Notes: a model not told the origin generated them from the letters alone. Shown: positions 36,556 to 49,465, counted from the first letter of the stretch. The stretch is 64,000 nucleotides of DNA from Sarcocystis neurona (GCA_000727475.1 KL647288.1:2971604-3035603); one strand, 5' to 3'. Translations and numbers: made by a program.

Positions 36556-38217
36556 TTATGAGTGCCAACACATAGGCGTGTTACGCAAAAGCCGTACTTC
36601 CACTGGTAGTCGTTTCACGTATGATTTCCCTTGATAGACGTGGCAGGCGAGTTTTCCGTCTCTAGTCTTGAAGGCGCGGTAGTTGCGGTCGAGCTTCATC
36701 ATCTGTGCCCATTCGTTTGCTTGAGCCATTTTGCTGAGACAGTCGAAAACTGCCTCTCTCTGTCGTTCGCTTATTATCCTGTCGCCGTGGCTGTCTTCCT
36801 CAGTCTGTCTTCCTTGAAAGTGCGTAGCGTGTGGCTGCTTCCGTCGGTAGAGCCCCTCTGCATACGGCTTCCCACATGCTCTTCCAGGACAAGAGGTATA
36901 ATTGTGAGAGTTGGTATCAGCGGGAGCAGAACCTATACGCCGCGACGGAAGCAGCTGGTGCCGCCTGGCTGATGAGGCAGCGGTTGCCGCTGCAGCAGCA
37001 GCGAAGACGTCAATCTCAGGCCGTACTTCCCACGGAAATATCCATGAGGACTCGGGTCCCTTTTCACCGCCAACAGTTGCCCGGCGTTGTTTAAGCAAAG
37101 TGCGGTGGCCGCTCACGCCTCTCACCACATAAGCTTTACTGAATTTTCCCGTCCTCATGTTATATCGAAGTTCCCCGATGTCTAAGTGTTCCTCTTCTTC
37201 CGGACCATCAAGTTCCGTCTCCAACACAGCTGGGCATGCTTCAGTTGCTTCCTCGCGCTGCCACTCGTCCTCTCTTTCCAAATGCCGCTCACTCGGCGAA
37301 GTGTTTTGGCAGTCTGCGTCACAAGAATCAGATTCGCCGGATTCGGACTGTCCTTCATCGTCTTCATCTTCTACCGACTCGTCTGACGTCTGACTACACA
37401 ATTTGTCTTTCAGGATCTCCTGCTGCATCCAATGCGCGTCTTCACATCGCCCGTTCCCCCTCTCCGTCTGGTGTGTAGTGGAGCCCGACGACGACGTGCT
37501 CCCAGCTCCAACAACTTTTTCTGCTCGTCCATCGTATTCAGCTACTCGTTGTACGTTCAAGGCTTTCTCCGACGTGATACTAGCCGTTCCTGTTCCGGTG
37601 TTATCTACTGCCAAAACTCCTCCTGCCACCCGACTTTTCACGGGACTATTCGTTGGTGCTGAAAAACTAGAGGCCTTTTTGTCGTTTAAACCACCAGGCG
37701 CTGCTCCACGTGCTGTCGTCCGTGGGTCGTTCTTTTGAAAAGGTGATAAAGCACCTTTCCTAGGCAATCCCTCAAGGCGGGCTGGACTGCTGTTGGGTGC
37801 GACGATCTCGATTATCTGATGTTTTGACTTGTCAGGAGGATTCAGAGATCTACTACTGCTGATGTTGCCAGCGCTGCATAGAGCGCTGTTACTGCTGCGG
37901 CGTGTATTGTCATTGGTGACGCTGATGCCCTCAGCGTTGTTGATACTGGCGTGGTTAATGGCGGCGCTAACGGCAGCAACTGCAGTGTTGTGAGGAAGCT
38001 GATACAAGCTGAGTCCTCCAGCTTCTGTCCGGTTGGACTCGGGTGCCACTACATGCTTCAACAACTCTACCGTTGGGCCCTTCGCTGATTCAGTTGCATT
38101 CGTGCCGTTTTGAAAAGCTTCGTTTCGAACAAGTTCATGTCTGTCTTTTAAGGTAGAGAGGTCGAGTTTCAACGTATTTCCAAGGTTTGCAGACTTGTTA
38201 TCATCTGCCGGCTCCAT
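36556..38217 (-). CDS. Hypothetical protein, low-complexity, intron-free
   Basis: ATG at 38217, 553 codons, stop TAA. Residues 1-230 are Ser/Asn/Thr/Ala-rich. Around 265-350 there is a strongly acidic Glu/Asp/Ser stretch (SVEDEDDEGQSESGESDS). The C-terminal third is more conserved-looking: GELRYNMRTGKFSKAYVV, an Ala run, a basic region, then RQREAVFDCLSKMAQANEW and KLACHVYQGKSYVKRLPVEV near the end. No signal peptide or membrane segment. The acidic-then-basic layout fits a nuclear or nucleic-acid-associated protein, but that is inference. No known domain was recognised. Confidence 0.6.
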   Translation of the reverse strand: MEPADDNKSANLGNTLKLDLSTLKDRHELVRNEAFQNGTNATESAKGPTVELLKHVVAPESNRTEAGGLSLYQLPHNTAVAAVSAAINHASINNAEGISVTNDNTRRSSNSALCSAGNISSSRSLNPPDKSKHQIIEIVAPNSSPARLEGLPRKGALSPFQKNDPRTTARGAAPGGLNDKKASSFSAPTNSPVKSRVAGGVLAVDNTGTGTASITSEKALNVQRVAEYDGRAEKVVGAGSTSSSGSTTHQTERGNGRCEDAHWMQQEILKDKLCSQTSDESVEDEDDEGQSESGESDSCDADCQNTSPSERHLEREDEWQREEATEACPAVLETELDGPEEEEHLDIGELRYNMRTGKFSKAYVVRGVSGHRTLLKQRRATVGGEKGPESSWIFPWEVRPEIDVFAAAAAATAASSARRHQLLPSRRIGSAPADTNSHNYTSCPGRACGKPYAEGLYRRKQPHATHFQGRQTEEDSHGDRIISERQREAVFDCLSKMAQANEWAQMMKLDRNYRAFKTRDGKLACHVYQGKSYVKRLPVEVRLLRNTPMCWHS

Positions 38218-38650
38218 AGTCCTTGAGAAGGTTTTTGAAGAATCGACAGCGAGCTTTGCCAGAGTACGGATCCGCCTCTGGTCAGTGCAAATATACCCGA
38301 CACTACCGTATAGTGTGTTGACTCGGTTGTCTGTCTGTACGAGTGAATCTTTGTCTACGAGACAAATACCTCCTTAACGGAAGACCATGCCTACGAAGGA
38401 AAACGGAGCATGCAGGTTTTTGTCTCTCCTGACTTCGCAGTGGGTCGTAGTACGAGGTGGATGCGATTGCCATTATCGTACATAATGATTCGTATGCATG
38501 CAGATAAATATATGAATGTGTAGTCAAAAGTATCTGAGCCTGACTACATCTGCGTATGTGTGAAAATATACATCTGCGTTCGTGTGTTGTGTTGAAACTC
38601 TCTTGGTGAACCAGGGATGGGACAACTTAAACAGCCGCCAGATCAGCGAT

Positions 38651-38910
38651 GTCCATCGCCGTGGATGCCGGCAGACGCGCACAAGTGTTCGTATAGGAAT
38701 CGGCGGAGCTGCGCATGACGCAGTCCAGAAGCTGGGGTCACACTGTTGAAAATTTGTAGTAAAACACTCTCCTATCCGCATGCGTACCAAGGGTCTTTCA
38801 TCGAGGCCTGATACTATCGACCCCTCTAATCTTAAAGCTGCTGACGCGAAGTAGACTGCAACAGTGAGAGTACTCGGAGAACGACTTTGACTGTAGACGT
38901 CGCCGCTAAA
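38651..38910 (-). CDS. Possible terminal exon of an unknown minus-strand gene
   Basis: From a CATTATTTAG acceptor at about 38910 one minus frame is open for more than 250 bp (YSQSRSPSTLTVAVYFASAA early on). A second frame after a TTTTCAACAG acceptor reads LRHAQLRRFLYEHLCASAG and stops at TGA near 38651. The two could be one terminal exon pair separated by a very short intron, or only one is real. The plus strand is also open here, so confidence is low. Confidence 0.2.
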
Positions 38911-39767
38911 TAATGAAGAAAGCTTAGCCTTCGTACCGCCTGTTACGCGCCGTTGGTGTCCCCAGAAGAGGGGCCCCGCATGCAGGGAATGCTAACACTG
39001 ACGTGAGCCGTGAGCCTGTGCATTGCCTTTGTAGTATGTGATAGTAGAAGTCCGATCAACAGTTGTCAGACCAACGTGCAGTCCGAGCACACAAGTAATT
39101 GTTTTGATATACACATGGATCTATACGCTTACGATGAGTGCGAACTACACCCCCTCCTCTTTGACGACCGCAGGCAACACACTTGTTGAAAGGGACAACA
39201 TAAAGCAGACAGCATTGTCGACCAGACATAGACTGGTACTTGCGAGCCGACCGCGTCACACGTCAGAGTGCTCTTCTGAGACGAGAAGGTTGCGACAGCT
39301 AAAGCGTGCTGGGCACTTGATGCGTATCAATTGTTTCAGCGAGCACACCACGTTCCAAACGGTATGCGTGTGCTTGAACGTGTCTTTCCACAAGAAAGGT
39401 GACTGACTGATTCTACGTAGGATATTTCAGCTTGCACAGAGAGGTTTTTGCTGCTACCAGCCGTCATGAGAGGCGACGCATCTCGTAGTGAAAATCGACA
39501 CCCCTCGTACATTCAACGACGAGGCGCCGTCGCATTTTAGACTCATGCGCAGTCGTTTTTCTGGTGCTCGACCGTGTGCGTGGAAACACGTGAATTGCTC
39601 GGGATGTAGCTGATTGTGCGTGTGTATGCAAGGACGCTGGATGGACTGTGGTGATGACGAACATTCGTAGAGACCAGCTGAACGTAGGAGTCGTCGGTGG
39701 GGTACAAAAGATTTCAATATTTGCAAGGCTACGTTGATGGCGTAGCCTGTAACTTCGCGGATAACAG

Positions 39768-40261
39768 GCCAGGTATGGACCTGCATACACGCTTCGCGGC
39801 GCACTCATAGATTCGCATTTCAATGCTGAATCGCCAGAAAAAAGGCGGTTCGTTGAAGAGATGGAACAACGTCGGTCTTTTTCCGATGATCTCCCCGGAC
39901 CGCTTGAAGGCATATTTTCTTCTGAAGAGCGTTCTCCCAAAAAGCACCCAACATCTCGGGGAACTTCGTCCACCACAGGGTGCCGTTATGAGTCTGGTGA
40001 AGAGTTTGCCCTGAACCCCGCCGACAGTGTGGTAGGTTCTGAGGGGAGATGCAGCCAGAATCACATGTGTGTAAAAGCGTCATCTAATTACCAGTGCCAT
40101 CAATTCTAATTACGGACGTGGGTCACCCTGAATTCCACGGACTATTACAGACGGTCTTACGTTGGACGTTTGAAGTAGTAGAATGGAAGACGTGGGACTG
40201 CCGAGCAAAGACTCTTCTGGCGTCCCTGAGGCAGTTGGCGCGGAAGCGGACAAACTACTAA
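39768..40261 (+). CDS. Last two exons of an unknown gene
   Basis: Exon 39768-40031 (88 codons, phase 0 to 0, donor GTAGGT) reads ARYGPAYTLRGALIDSHFNA, then a charged, Ser-rich stretch. It joins in phase to exon 40151-40261, reading TVLRWTFEVVEWKTWDCRAK then LLASLRQLARKRTN, stop TAA. The tail is basic and helical. Upstream exons before 39.7 kb were not identified. The stop is only about 330 bp before the start of the LRRC23-like gene on the same strand. Not recognised. Confidence 0.5.
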
Positions 40262-40594
40262 TTTAAACCTTGTGCGCCCGTGTGCGTGAATGCCTGATTT
40301 ACTTGCGTACACACGCTGAGGTACCCTCGTGTGTACGCACATGCGTATATGAGTACCCGTTTCCAAGTCGACGGCTCGCAAGTCCCCTGCAGTGTACATA
40401 TGGCATTAACCTTCCCACGTGTTCGTTTTTCGAGTGCGTACACCTTTTGTATTCATGTCCACATCTTCAGACTACGCAACCCACATACGTACACAATGGT
40501 CTATTCTCTAAGTTTAGTGTATGTAGCAAGCTTTACGTTTGGCAACTCATTCCTCAGACCAATGCATTGGAAGTCCCCACACTGTAACTGAGCG

Positions 40595-43500
40595 ATGGCT
40601 TTAGAGATTCCCCCGGCGAAGCCCACAAACACAGGCTTCCAGTGCGCACTGTCCTCTCCATCTCCCTACCCAGTTCAAGCGGGTGCGTGCCGCAAAGTTA
40701 TTAAAGCCACAAAAAGACAAAGGCTACTCAAGAACTGCACTATGCAACACCGTCCAATTCCCTACTTGCTGTGATTGAGCACTTGCGGACAGACTGTTAC
40801 AGAAAAGTAGAGAGGTGGGCTCGTGTGAGAGACTGACCCTGAGCAGCCATGTCTTCCTTCTATACGGTTGTCTCCTGCAGGCAGGGGAAAACCCACTAGA
40901 CCGTGAAACTGTACGACAATCTTTGCATAGTTTAGGAAGGTCCCCTGAAGACTGCCGACCGCTCTTTCGAGAAGCTCAGTTAAGCGGTCTGGGAATCACC
41001 AGCCTAAATGTGATACGGAAATTTACACACCTGCAGGTGCGTTTCATGAACGAAACTCAGTGACCCGCCTGGTTGTTGAAGACAGCAGCAAAAGGAAAAA
41101 AAAGAAAAAGACAATTCCGTAGCCGTGTGGCCCTGGACGTCTACATTCGGTTAACGGCACTGAAACCACCTGAGCACTGGACATCAGTCTGAAACCGCTG
41201 CAGCGTTTCCACTGCATTGCACGTTTGGAAGACGCCCAGCTTGTCAGTGAATGTAGGGCTCTCTTGGGGACTACTAACTCAACAGCATTGACTATGTATT
41301 GTTACATACAAGTGTGGACTTACGCCTGCACCTTTGTGTTTCCACCTGTGTGTGTCAGTGAATGTGCACGCGCACACAGTTCATACTCTTTTGCAACATA
41401 GACGGAGCATCCCCCAGAAAACTTTAACTAGAGCAAAACACACCGGAGTGACAAAGCACTGGTCCAGAGCTGTTTGATTTGGTTCGTGTAGCTGATCAAC
41501 GGTCCACTGCACGTTAGCAGTGGTGTTGTGCAGCAGCTGGAAAAGTTGTCTCACGAGACTAGAAACTGAACTATGATGTAACATAATTCCGGTCGCCTAA
41601 GCGGGAACGTAAGGTAGACGGATGATAGCGTCGGAACTGATAATCTAGAACCCAAGGATGCTCCAGGTCTTCACCTCCGATCTGTGCGTAACAATTGTGC
41701 CTGAGCTACCTGACCCTCTACTAATACGCTGGTTTTCCAACTGCCCTGCGACGCCTTCAGAGTGTGTACCTCCGAAACAACAAGCTGCGCTCGCTTCACC
41801 CGTTGGGCTTGCTTTCGTCTTTGACTACACTAGACGCTGCGAATAATGACATTACCACCACGGAAGATCTGATGCCGAACGCAAAACTTGAGTTCCTGGA
41901 CCTTTCCGGAAATAAACTGAAGCACTTAGGTACGCCACTTTGTACCCGCGAAATTCACTGTTACCGACACTGCAGAACTTTTCCAGGGGTAAAAGCTTGT
42001 AGAGAGTCCCCAGACGTTGGATAATACGTCTCGGCATGCAGTTTCCTCTTGTAATGCAAGACCGATGCGTTGCACATGATGAACGGTGGTGGCGACCTGG
42101 GGCCTCGTTGTCTCTTACCGCGTGTGTAGGGTGCTCGAGGCCGGTAGAACAGGTCTGTAAAGCCGACAATTTGCGGCGCCGCCCTGCGTGCTTACGAGTA
42201 AACCAACGCTGGGCGCACCTCAAGCAGTGATTAACGTCCAGTCCGGCACAACCTGTGGTTTCCACCGTTTGCAATTTCAGCGGTACTCCGCTTAAGTATT
42301 GATGCGAAAAGTGTACTGCAGGACAACGCTGAGTTCACACCAAATACTAGAGGCTGTTCTGAACTCCTCCGACCAAATTTCCGCCTGCTGAATACACTTA
42401 TGCTTCTGTAACAGAGGCAGGTTGGTGTCGCATTCCAAGTCTGGATTTTTGTGGAGAACTGACAACAATTCCCAGCACAATCGGAGTGCGCATCAAAAAG
42501 TATTTTTCACTTATGCTTATTGCGTAGTATTCATCTGTCACAAGTAACCAGCCATTTCGTGTTCAACGTTACAAAGTTACTCTACTCACTCAACATTTGA
42601 AAAACGGGGACATTCTTTCGGTCAAAGTCATTGGCCATGTTTTGTGTTCTGCGTTGCGATCTTACGTCGCACGAGTACACACGACGCCACGGGAAGAAGG
42701 AAGTGATATTTGTTCTGCTCTGTGCGCCGTGGCGCAAGTAACCGTGTCTTGCAAGGGCGTTCGAAATTGTCTAGGCAGCCTCCCTGCTATTCTTCCTGGC
42801 TGTTATACTGAAGACTATTTAGACTAAGGTGTGCCTAGGTGGTATCATGCCGCGTGTGAAGTGTCATCGGCAGAAGAGGTACACTTATCGAAAAAGATGA
42901 CAATCTAATCTTGCATGAGTAGATGTAACGGAAGACGCTGAATGTACATATCGACTCAACGTGTTGCGACTTCTGTGCCCTGTGCACCTTTGAGTGGCAT
43001 AGAACTAGGCTGTACTTTATGCGCCCCGCAGAAGGCTCGTGTCTCTTGATCTGCGTCCTTTACAGGTAACTGGTCCATGAACACTCGCATACGCGTGTTG
43101 AAGCTTGCAGGGAACCAAATTGAGTACCTCGACGGAGACTTAAGTCAGAATGTGTTTTTACGCCACTTGGACCTGTCAAACAATTCGCTCAATTCGGTCG
43201 CCTCACTGCCACCCACAGTCCCCCTGGAAGAACTACTGCTTTCCAACAACCAAATAAGAGACCTGAAAGGAATCGAGCCGTTAAAGTATTTAGTCTCTCT
43301 GACCGTAGACGTAAGCACACATCCTGTGTTGCTCTTGGAGTCTTCGCCACTTTCGCTCGCACTGTTGTACTTTTGTTTTCCTTAGATTCAACAATGTCAA
43401 AGCTGCCGCGATACTCTTGCAAGGGGCCGTTCGAACACACATATCACTTCGCGCCGGCACCGCCATCCTTTGCACAATTTTTCGTACCGCATTGTGTCCC

Positions 43501-44691
43501 TACACATTTTCGTACATGGCACGCTCGCTGCACAAACATTCGCGTACGCCGTCTGCTGTGGCTCTACGTTGGTGTACAAAAGCAGAACAGCGTGTCTTGA
43601 AGGCTTTTCGTGTACTTAATCCTAGCCGTGGAGAACACGCTACAAGCACACACAGATATATACATATATCAACACTCGAACGGGGGATGCCTGTTTCCGC
43701 CCAGGGCTATGAAGTAGTTTTCGTAGCAGCAGCCCCCTGCGGCGCTCATGGAAGCATTCCACATGCGTGTGCGCTTTTCAGGGCAATCTGCTAGACAGCT
43801 TGTCCCCTATTTCATGCACCAGTCATCCGCAGTTGCTCCTTCTGGACGTTCGGCGAAATCCAGGTCTAGACGACGTTGGTCTGCTGGACCCGCTGCGGAC
43901 CCTAAAGCAGCTGCGATTTTTATACCTTTGTCCCGGTCCCCTAGAACCTACTCAGCATTTGCGCACTAGAGTAATATATCAACTCCCTTTTTTGGAATAC
44001 CTTGACGGGCTTCACATCACTCCGGAAGAGCAAGTGAGCTCTCAAACCTTGCACTTTTCGCAAGGCGCTATAATAGGAGCTCGTGTCGCAGAAATTTGCT
44101 TCCGCGATACAACCTCACCATTGTTGCACACCTAGCGACCTGTCTAAAGGCACCGTCACCAGGAGATAGCTTAACTGTGGAAAGCAGGGGCACTGGACGA
44201 CGTACGCGGGCCCACAGCCGCATATTGCTTACTATTGTGGATCTCTTGGATTTACAGATGTCCGCAGTCACACTCCCTGTGAGCACGTATCTCTCTTTTC
44301 ACCAAATATGTATATTTGGTGTGTAACAACAGTTAACGTGTAAAGCACTGAAATAACCCCTGTCCGTGTACCTTCGATTTGCAAGTATTGCTCGAGTGTG
44401 TATATCTCGTAACAAGCGCGCAACTCAGGCGTGATGACGCGGAGGCTGACGTGACACTTTAAAGCTGCACCTCCCCTTCTGGGGCCTTGCGCTGTATCCT
44501 TTCACACGATATACGAAGCACCGTTTCTTATATTTTGATATTCATCGTGGAACCTGTCTTTGTCTCCGTAGGTGGACATAGAGGCAGCCTACGGTGCCGA
44601 ACTTAAACAACACCGTCTTAGTTGGAGCGAAATTCTCCCTGGGGAGCCTTTCGTAGACAGAAGGCTCCTCAAAGCTGAAGACTGCGAATGA
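40595..44691 (+). CDS. LRRC23: LRRC23-like leucine-rich-repeat axonemal protein (complete, six exons)
   Basis: Exons 40595-40682, 40885-41036, 41761-41929, 43066-43310, 43782-44033 and 44572-44691; every phase closes and the product is 341 aa, against 343 in human LRRC23. Leucine-rich repeats run from about residue 60 to 250: LTTLDAANNDITTTEDL, LEFLDLSGNKLKHLG, RVLKLAGNQIEYLDG, LRHLDLSNNSLNSVA and LEELLLSNNQIRDLKG. An LRR cap ends LPFLEYLDGLHITPEEQ, then a charged C-terminal tail (LSWSEILPGEPFVDRRLL). LRRC23 is a radial-spoke (RS3) component of motile cilia. In coccidia the only flagellated stage is the male microgamete, so expression there is expected (inference). Introns are 200-1140 bp. 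An LRR protein of another subfamily cannot be excluded, but length and the C-terminal motif favour LRRC23. Confidence 0.8.
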
Positions 44692-46785
44692 GCGGCTGAC
44701 TACGTTTTCAGGAATTGAAGTGTAATTACAGAAAACAAGCTCTCAGTGGTCCAGAACATGCATGATTCAGCATATTACTCTGTTCAAGAAGATACCTATT
44801 CAGCGAAAAAGCAGTCTGGGAAAGTACGCCCTGCTGCTGGTTCAAACGTGCTGCGCATCCATTGAGCATCGACATATTCTGAAACAAAAGCTGCAGCGAC
44901 CATCAGGAAACCATCCTGCACACATCTGTATCTCAAGGCGAAATCCCTAGCTCGAGTTGCTGGATCTAAAATGCAGACAGCTCCTGGATGTTGAGAACCC
45001 AGCAGGTGTCCCAGTGCAGCCGAGTGGACCAGCAGATTGGTGACCGATTATTTCAGGACAGAGTTAGCGTACGTTGAAGAACCGTGGCTACATTTGGAGA
45101 ATCGATGTTGACGCAGGGAAAATGAAAAACCGTTTTTTCAGACGTTTCCTTTGCACAAATTGTCTGTGTGGCTGGAACATTGATATTTATAGGGCACCAT
45201 CACAATTGAAGTCCAACAGAGGTTAATCTCTCGTGGTTCTTGCCTCGTTCCTTAGGTAACATTGTGAGACGTTACGGCTACAGAGATGCACAGGCTACCC
45301 AACAGCCACAAAACGTGCTAGTTCACAGGTGTACCTTTCTGGGTATTCTCTTTGTGAGTTAAAAATTTCGCTGTAATTACCTGGCTTTTTTGCTGTGATT
45401 CGGGCTGCAACAAAGTCCCTCACGATGTGTTCTACTATAGAATAAAAGTGTGATTTGACATCCGTACCGCCTGTGATGACACACTTGCGCTCAGACTCCA
45501 AAAACAGGGAGCATTGTCTCCACCTCCGAGCAGGGGTGGAAAAAATCTTTCTGCAGACACCGAACCTCTACTTCTCTCTACACACATGACTATGCTCCTT
45601 TCGTTCAATATCCAGGCGTCCCTTCGTGGCTCGCTATATACATATATATAAATGTGTATGAGTGCTCCTTTCTCTACAAGCTAGCGCTAGCATCCCACAA
45701 TCTTACCGCCGTTGCGCTCGAGAATGTGGGCTTTCCCGGCAATGCTACGGGGAAATGTTTAGCCGCGGTTTACGACCCTTGAGTGCTTGTGCCCTGTAAG
45801 TATGGTTTCGAAACTGTTTCTTCTTTGCCCTGCCACGTACTTCTCGGAGGAAGATCGAAGGTGCTACGTTGTAACCGGGTATTATGCGTCTTTATTCGCA
45901 TCTGTAACGTGAACACGTAAACAGTCGGAGACGCGTGCGGAGCTGTGCAAGAAAGCCGAACTGACCGATGTAAAGTGGAGCCGTGCGAAAGGACTCACGC
46001 GCACTCGGGATGCCATTTCAGCGTTTCGAGTCCCTTTCTAGCGTGACCACTTTCGTTGCTCTCTACTCTTCTCGAAGCACTTTTGCCCGCTTCCAAAGAA
46101 CAGTATGACAGTAGATCTCCTTTTGAGCACTTTTGTGAGTGGCGCGCGTAAGCCAAAGGCGAGTGCTGACCCAGACCGTGAGCCTTCGCTCGCTTTCCTT
46201 AGCATGTAAAAAAATCGGTGAGTCTTTTTAACGTCGACGGGCCATGTGCAGAAGCTATAGTGAATTCTAAAGACACTTACAGAAGTGCAGGTGGCACAAG
46301 AACTACACGAAGGCGGCGAAGACATTACAGTTGCTCGAAACGAAAGTCAGAACGTCACCCTTTTCCTTCGGACTGCAGCTGCGCATTTCAGTTATCCGTG
46401 AACAGGTTTCTCGGCAGCTTTCACGTCTACACTCGTATAATTTACTCGGATGCTATTTGTATATATATGTGTATATATATATACATATATATATATATAT
46501 ACGCCTACACATGCCTACACGCTGCACGCTGCATAGATATGTAAGTACAACTGGTACGTGTGTGAGGTAGAGGATTAGCTGTGCTTCACGTAGTTCACTG
46601 TGGCTTTGCGCGTCAGGCCTTTGGTACTCGAAGCTACATGATCCGCCGTCCGATCGCGTTCACGTCTCTCGTTGACTCCGCCGAAACAAAAATGAGAAGG
46701 AAATGTTACCACGCCTGACCTGAAAGCGTGATGTACTCCCCAGCGCCCGACTCTTGACACAACACACCCCTGCTTAACGCGGCTG
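44692..46785. other. Spacer without a supported gene
   Basis: Between the LRRC23-like stop and the short minus-strand exon at 46.8 kb. A frame near 46260-46440 on the + strand reads TKAAKTLQLLETKVRTSPF and has some coding character, but splice sites could not be fixed and competing frames are open. TA repeats occur at about 45638-45652 and 46456-46502. Confidence 0.4.
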
Positions 46786-46896
46786 TCACGTGAGAACTTG
46801 ACTATCCACAGCAACGCCTTGAGCGCCCTCGTACTGGAAGAACATCAAGGGGGTTCTTTCGATGTTTGTCTGTCCGAACACCTGCAGAACTTCCGT
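46786..46896 (-). CDS. Short terminal exon of an unknown minus-strand gene
   Basis: A strong acceptor (TCGTTTTTGTTGCAG) precedes a 37-codon phase-0 exon reading TEVLQVFGQTNIERTPLMFF then QYEGAQGVAVDSQVLT and TGA. The peptide looks like a conserved C-terminus, but the upstream exon was not found in the 47.0-47.3 kb interval. The next minus-strand gene ends at 47338, so this would be a small gene or a distant exon. Confidence 0.35.
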   Translation of the reverse strand, partial: TEVLQVFGQTNIERTPLMFFQYEGAQGVAVDSQVLT

Positions 46897-47337
46897 CTGC
46901 AACAAAAACGAATTTGACTGTTGAGTCACTCCGCGCAGCCCAGTGTTCTAAAAGTAGAGTCGATGAAAAAAAATCTTGTCGCATCCTTCTCGGCCCTGCT
47001 GTCAGCTGCCGCTGCACCACTTTCGCGACATTAATCACTTCATCCCCATCCCTTCAAATCGCTGATATTGTCAGCAACTACGCAGTGCTGTCAGCAGGTA
47101 GTTTCCCTCTATACACTATATGCAGTATTGTGGAAGCTGCAGGACACACGCCGCTAATTCCGTATTTCCTCAAGCGTGCACAGCGCTGCCATACGCGAAT
47201 GGATCAGAAAAGGCGTACATTCCTCAGCCTACATCTCCCAACACAAGCGGCCCGAAGCACGCGCTGTGGAAACACTCTGCTTGACTCCTTTCCCTCAGTC
47301 TGCTGATCAGTCTCTACGAGTGTGAGACCTCTTTTTT

Positions 47338-49465
47338 TCAAGTATTTCCTAACAGAGTATACGCCGTTTCCGGCGCATCTGTGTTTGCCGCGCGCGCTTC
47401 AAATCCGCGGACGCTGCCGTTGAGCTCCGTTGATGTGGCCGGCGCAGGCACAGAAGCCTCAACAGGTTCTTCAACAACAACAGAAGAGGGGCTGGAGGTG
47501 GTCACTGGTGGCACAGAGACGCCGAGCCCTAGAAGACCCGCGTTGGCGTAAGAGTACAGCTGGTAGTAGGCAGCGTAAAAAGCAGCATACCGCGGAGCAT
47601 TGCCGGCAGCGTAGGCAGCGTACATCTCTGTCGTCAGTTGGCTAACTGCTGCTGGCACCAAAGAAGAATCAGCAACCGCAGCAGCGATCACAGCAGCGGG
47701 GTCGATTACGCTACTAGAGGGCGCAGGCACGGAGATCGCGGCAGGATCCGTTACAGGCGCTGGTGCTGACGCTGCGGCAGGCCCGTCTGCTGCTCCGACA
47801 TCTGCTGCTGCTTCAAGCGGTGCTTCCTCCCTCGAGGCCGCCTCTCCTGTCAGACCTGCGCTCACATTCCGCTCGTGTCCCGTTTGGCATGCAGAAAAAT
47901 CGTAAGAACTCGAGTCCAAGAGCTGACCAGCTGCGGCACCTGCTGCAGCCGCACCAGCTCCAACAACTGAAGGGGCTTCAGCTCCAGCTTCAGACTTATT
48001 TTCTGCACGGGAACGGGACACAGGATCAGGCGGTGTTTTTAATGGTTTGCCGTGCCATCTCTGACGGGAGGTTGTCAGCACCGAGTAAATCTTGTGTGTC
48101 TCCTCACAGGAGTAGAATTGTGTGTGAGACTGTACACTTAGCAGGAGTGCACTAGTTGACCGCTGAACTGGAAGGACCCCACGTAGTTATTGACACGCAA
48201 ATTCCTGCTGCGGCACAGTTGATGCGAAGGTATTGAGTATGTCCAAGTGCTCCATATACCTCGTCGTGCTATTCGGTCCTCGCTACGCGCAAACATCGTA
48301 CACTCCCAATAGACGTAAACGGACAGGAAAGTGCTTTTAACTCGTAGCATTCATATATAGAACGGGGGAATCCAGCGGACATTTGAGCCTTTACAAGCAG
48401 TCTTTCCTTCACAGAAGGACTACAACCTTCACCAGAGGGTAAGTACGCAAACTTCAAAGCGACTAACTCGGGCGCTTTTCACCCTGTCGACCACAAAGAG
48501 AAAGTCATTCATTTGAACCCTGCACACGTGGGTTTCTTCTCTCTGTCTTCCGCTAAAAATGTGTCCCCACTTCTTCTGATGTTATAATAAGTCGAGCTTT
48601 CTCTATTCCCAACAAATCGCGCTGTTCGTAGCAAATGGATATACCCACAACATTACACAAGTAGATAAACTCCTACGTATCGACAAATATGCGACCGTCC
48701 TGTACAGTCCTCGTAGGACTTGACTCCAGGATTCTATCTTCGTGTATTGAGACAAGTGGAAGTGGAACGACACAGAACGTGAGTCAAAACTTCACCTACC
48801 ACACGAGACCGGCACGACGCCCAAGCTTCAAAACAAGGCTTCTCTGCTCCTTACGAGCACCGTTTCAGACGTGTGTGATAGGTGCGACTACAATGAGGAC
48901 GTTTCATGCTGCGCCCTTTTTGTCTCCAAGGGGTTGCCTATATACGGTGTGTCAACAGCATACATCTATATGTTTACGGATATGTGTGTACGCATCTAGT
49001 TGGTTGACCACGTTGTAGTGATTCCGCCTCCATGTACGCTGCAACGCTGGGAGCATACAAATAGGCCGCGAAGCACGGAGGGAGTGAGAACCGACGTCCT
49101 ACAGGGATACGAGAAGGAGCAGGACTCCGGTGAATTTACTGCAAAACAAGTCAGTTATAAAGTGTGAAGTGATAGAGTTGCTCGTTTGTTCAAGTGTCTT
49201 CAGTCTCACCCTCGACGACGGGAACTAGTACACGCAGACCCAGACGAGGCGCTTCTGCCGCAAGCGCTGCCGCTTCTGATGCTGCTGCCTCCTCTGCAGC
49301 ACGAGCAGCAGCCGCCGCTGCTGCTGCACTGGCTGCCGCATTTTCGTTGATGAGCTCCTGCGTTAGAGCAACTTCGCTCTCTGCTGCAGCAGCCTTCGGC
49401 GGTGTGTGCTTCTGTTTTTGGAGAAGGTGGAACTCAAATTTCAAGCGTGCGATGAATGAGCGAGT
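47338..49465 (-). CDS. Ala-rich protein with Tyr/Ala C-terminal motif (two 3' exons)
   Basis: Exon 49465-49210 (acceptor GCGCTGCAG, donor GTGAGA, ends in phase 1) joins in phase to exon 48002-47338 (acceptor CCGTTCCCGTGCAG). The first reads RSFIARLKFEFHLLQKQKHT, then an Ala/Glu helix with a run of eight Ala. The second is Ala/Pro/Ser/Val-rich and contains YAAYAAGNAPRYAAFYAAYY. Repeated aromatic-Ala motifs of this kind recall the C-terminal YxxQ-like tails of KH-domain FUSE-binding proteins, but that is only a resemblance. An extra open stretch near 48280-48440 (minus) could be an alternative exon in the 1.2-kb intron. The 5' end lies upstream of 49465 and was not found. Confidence 0.5.
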
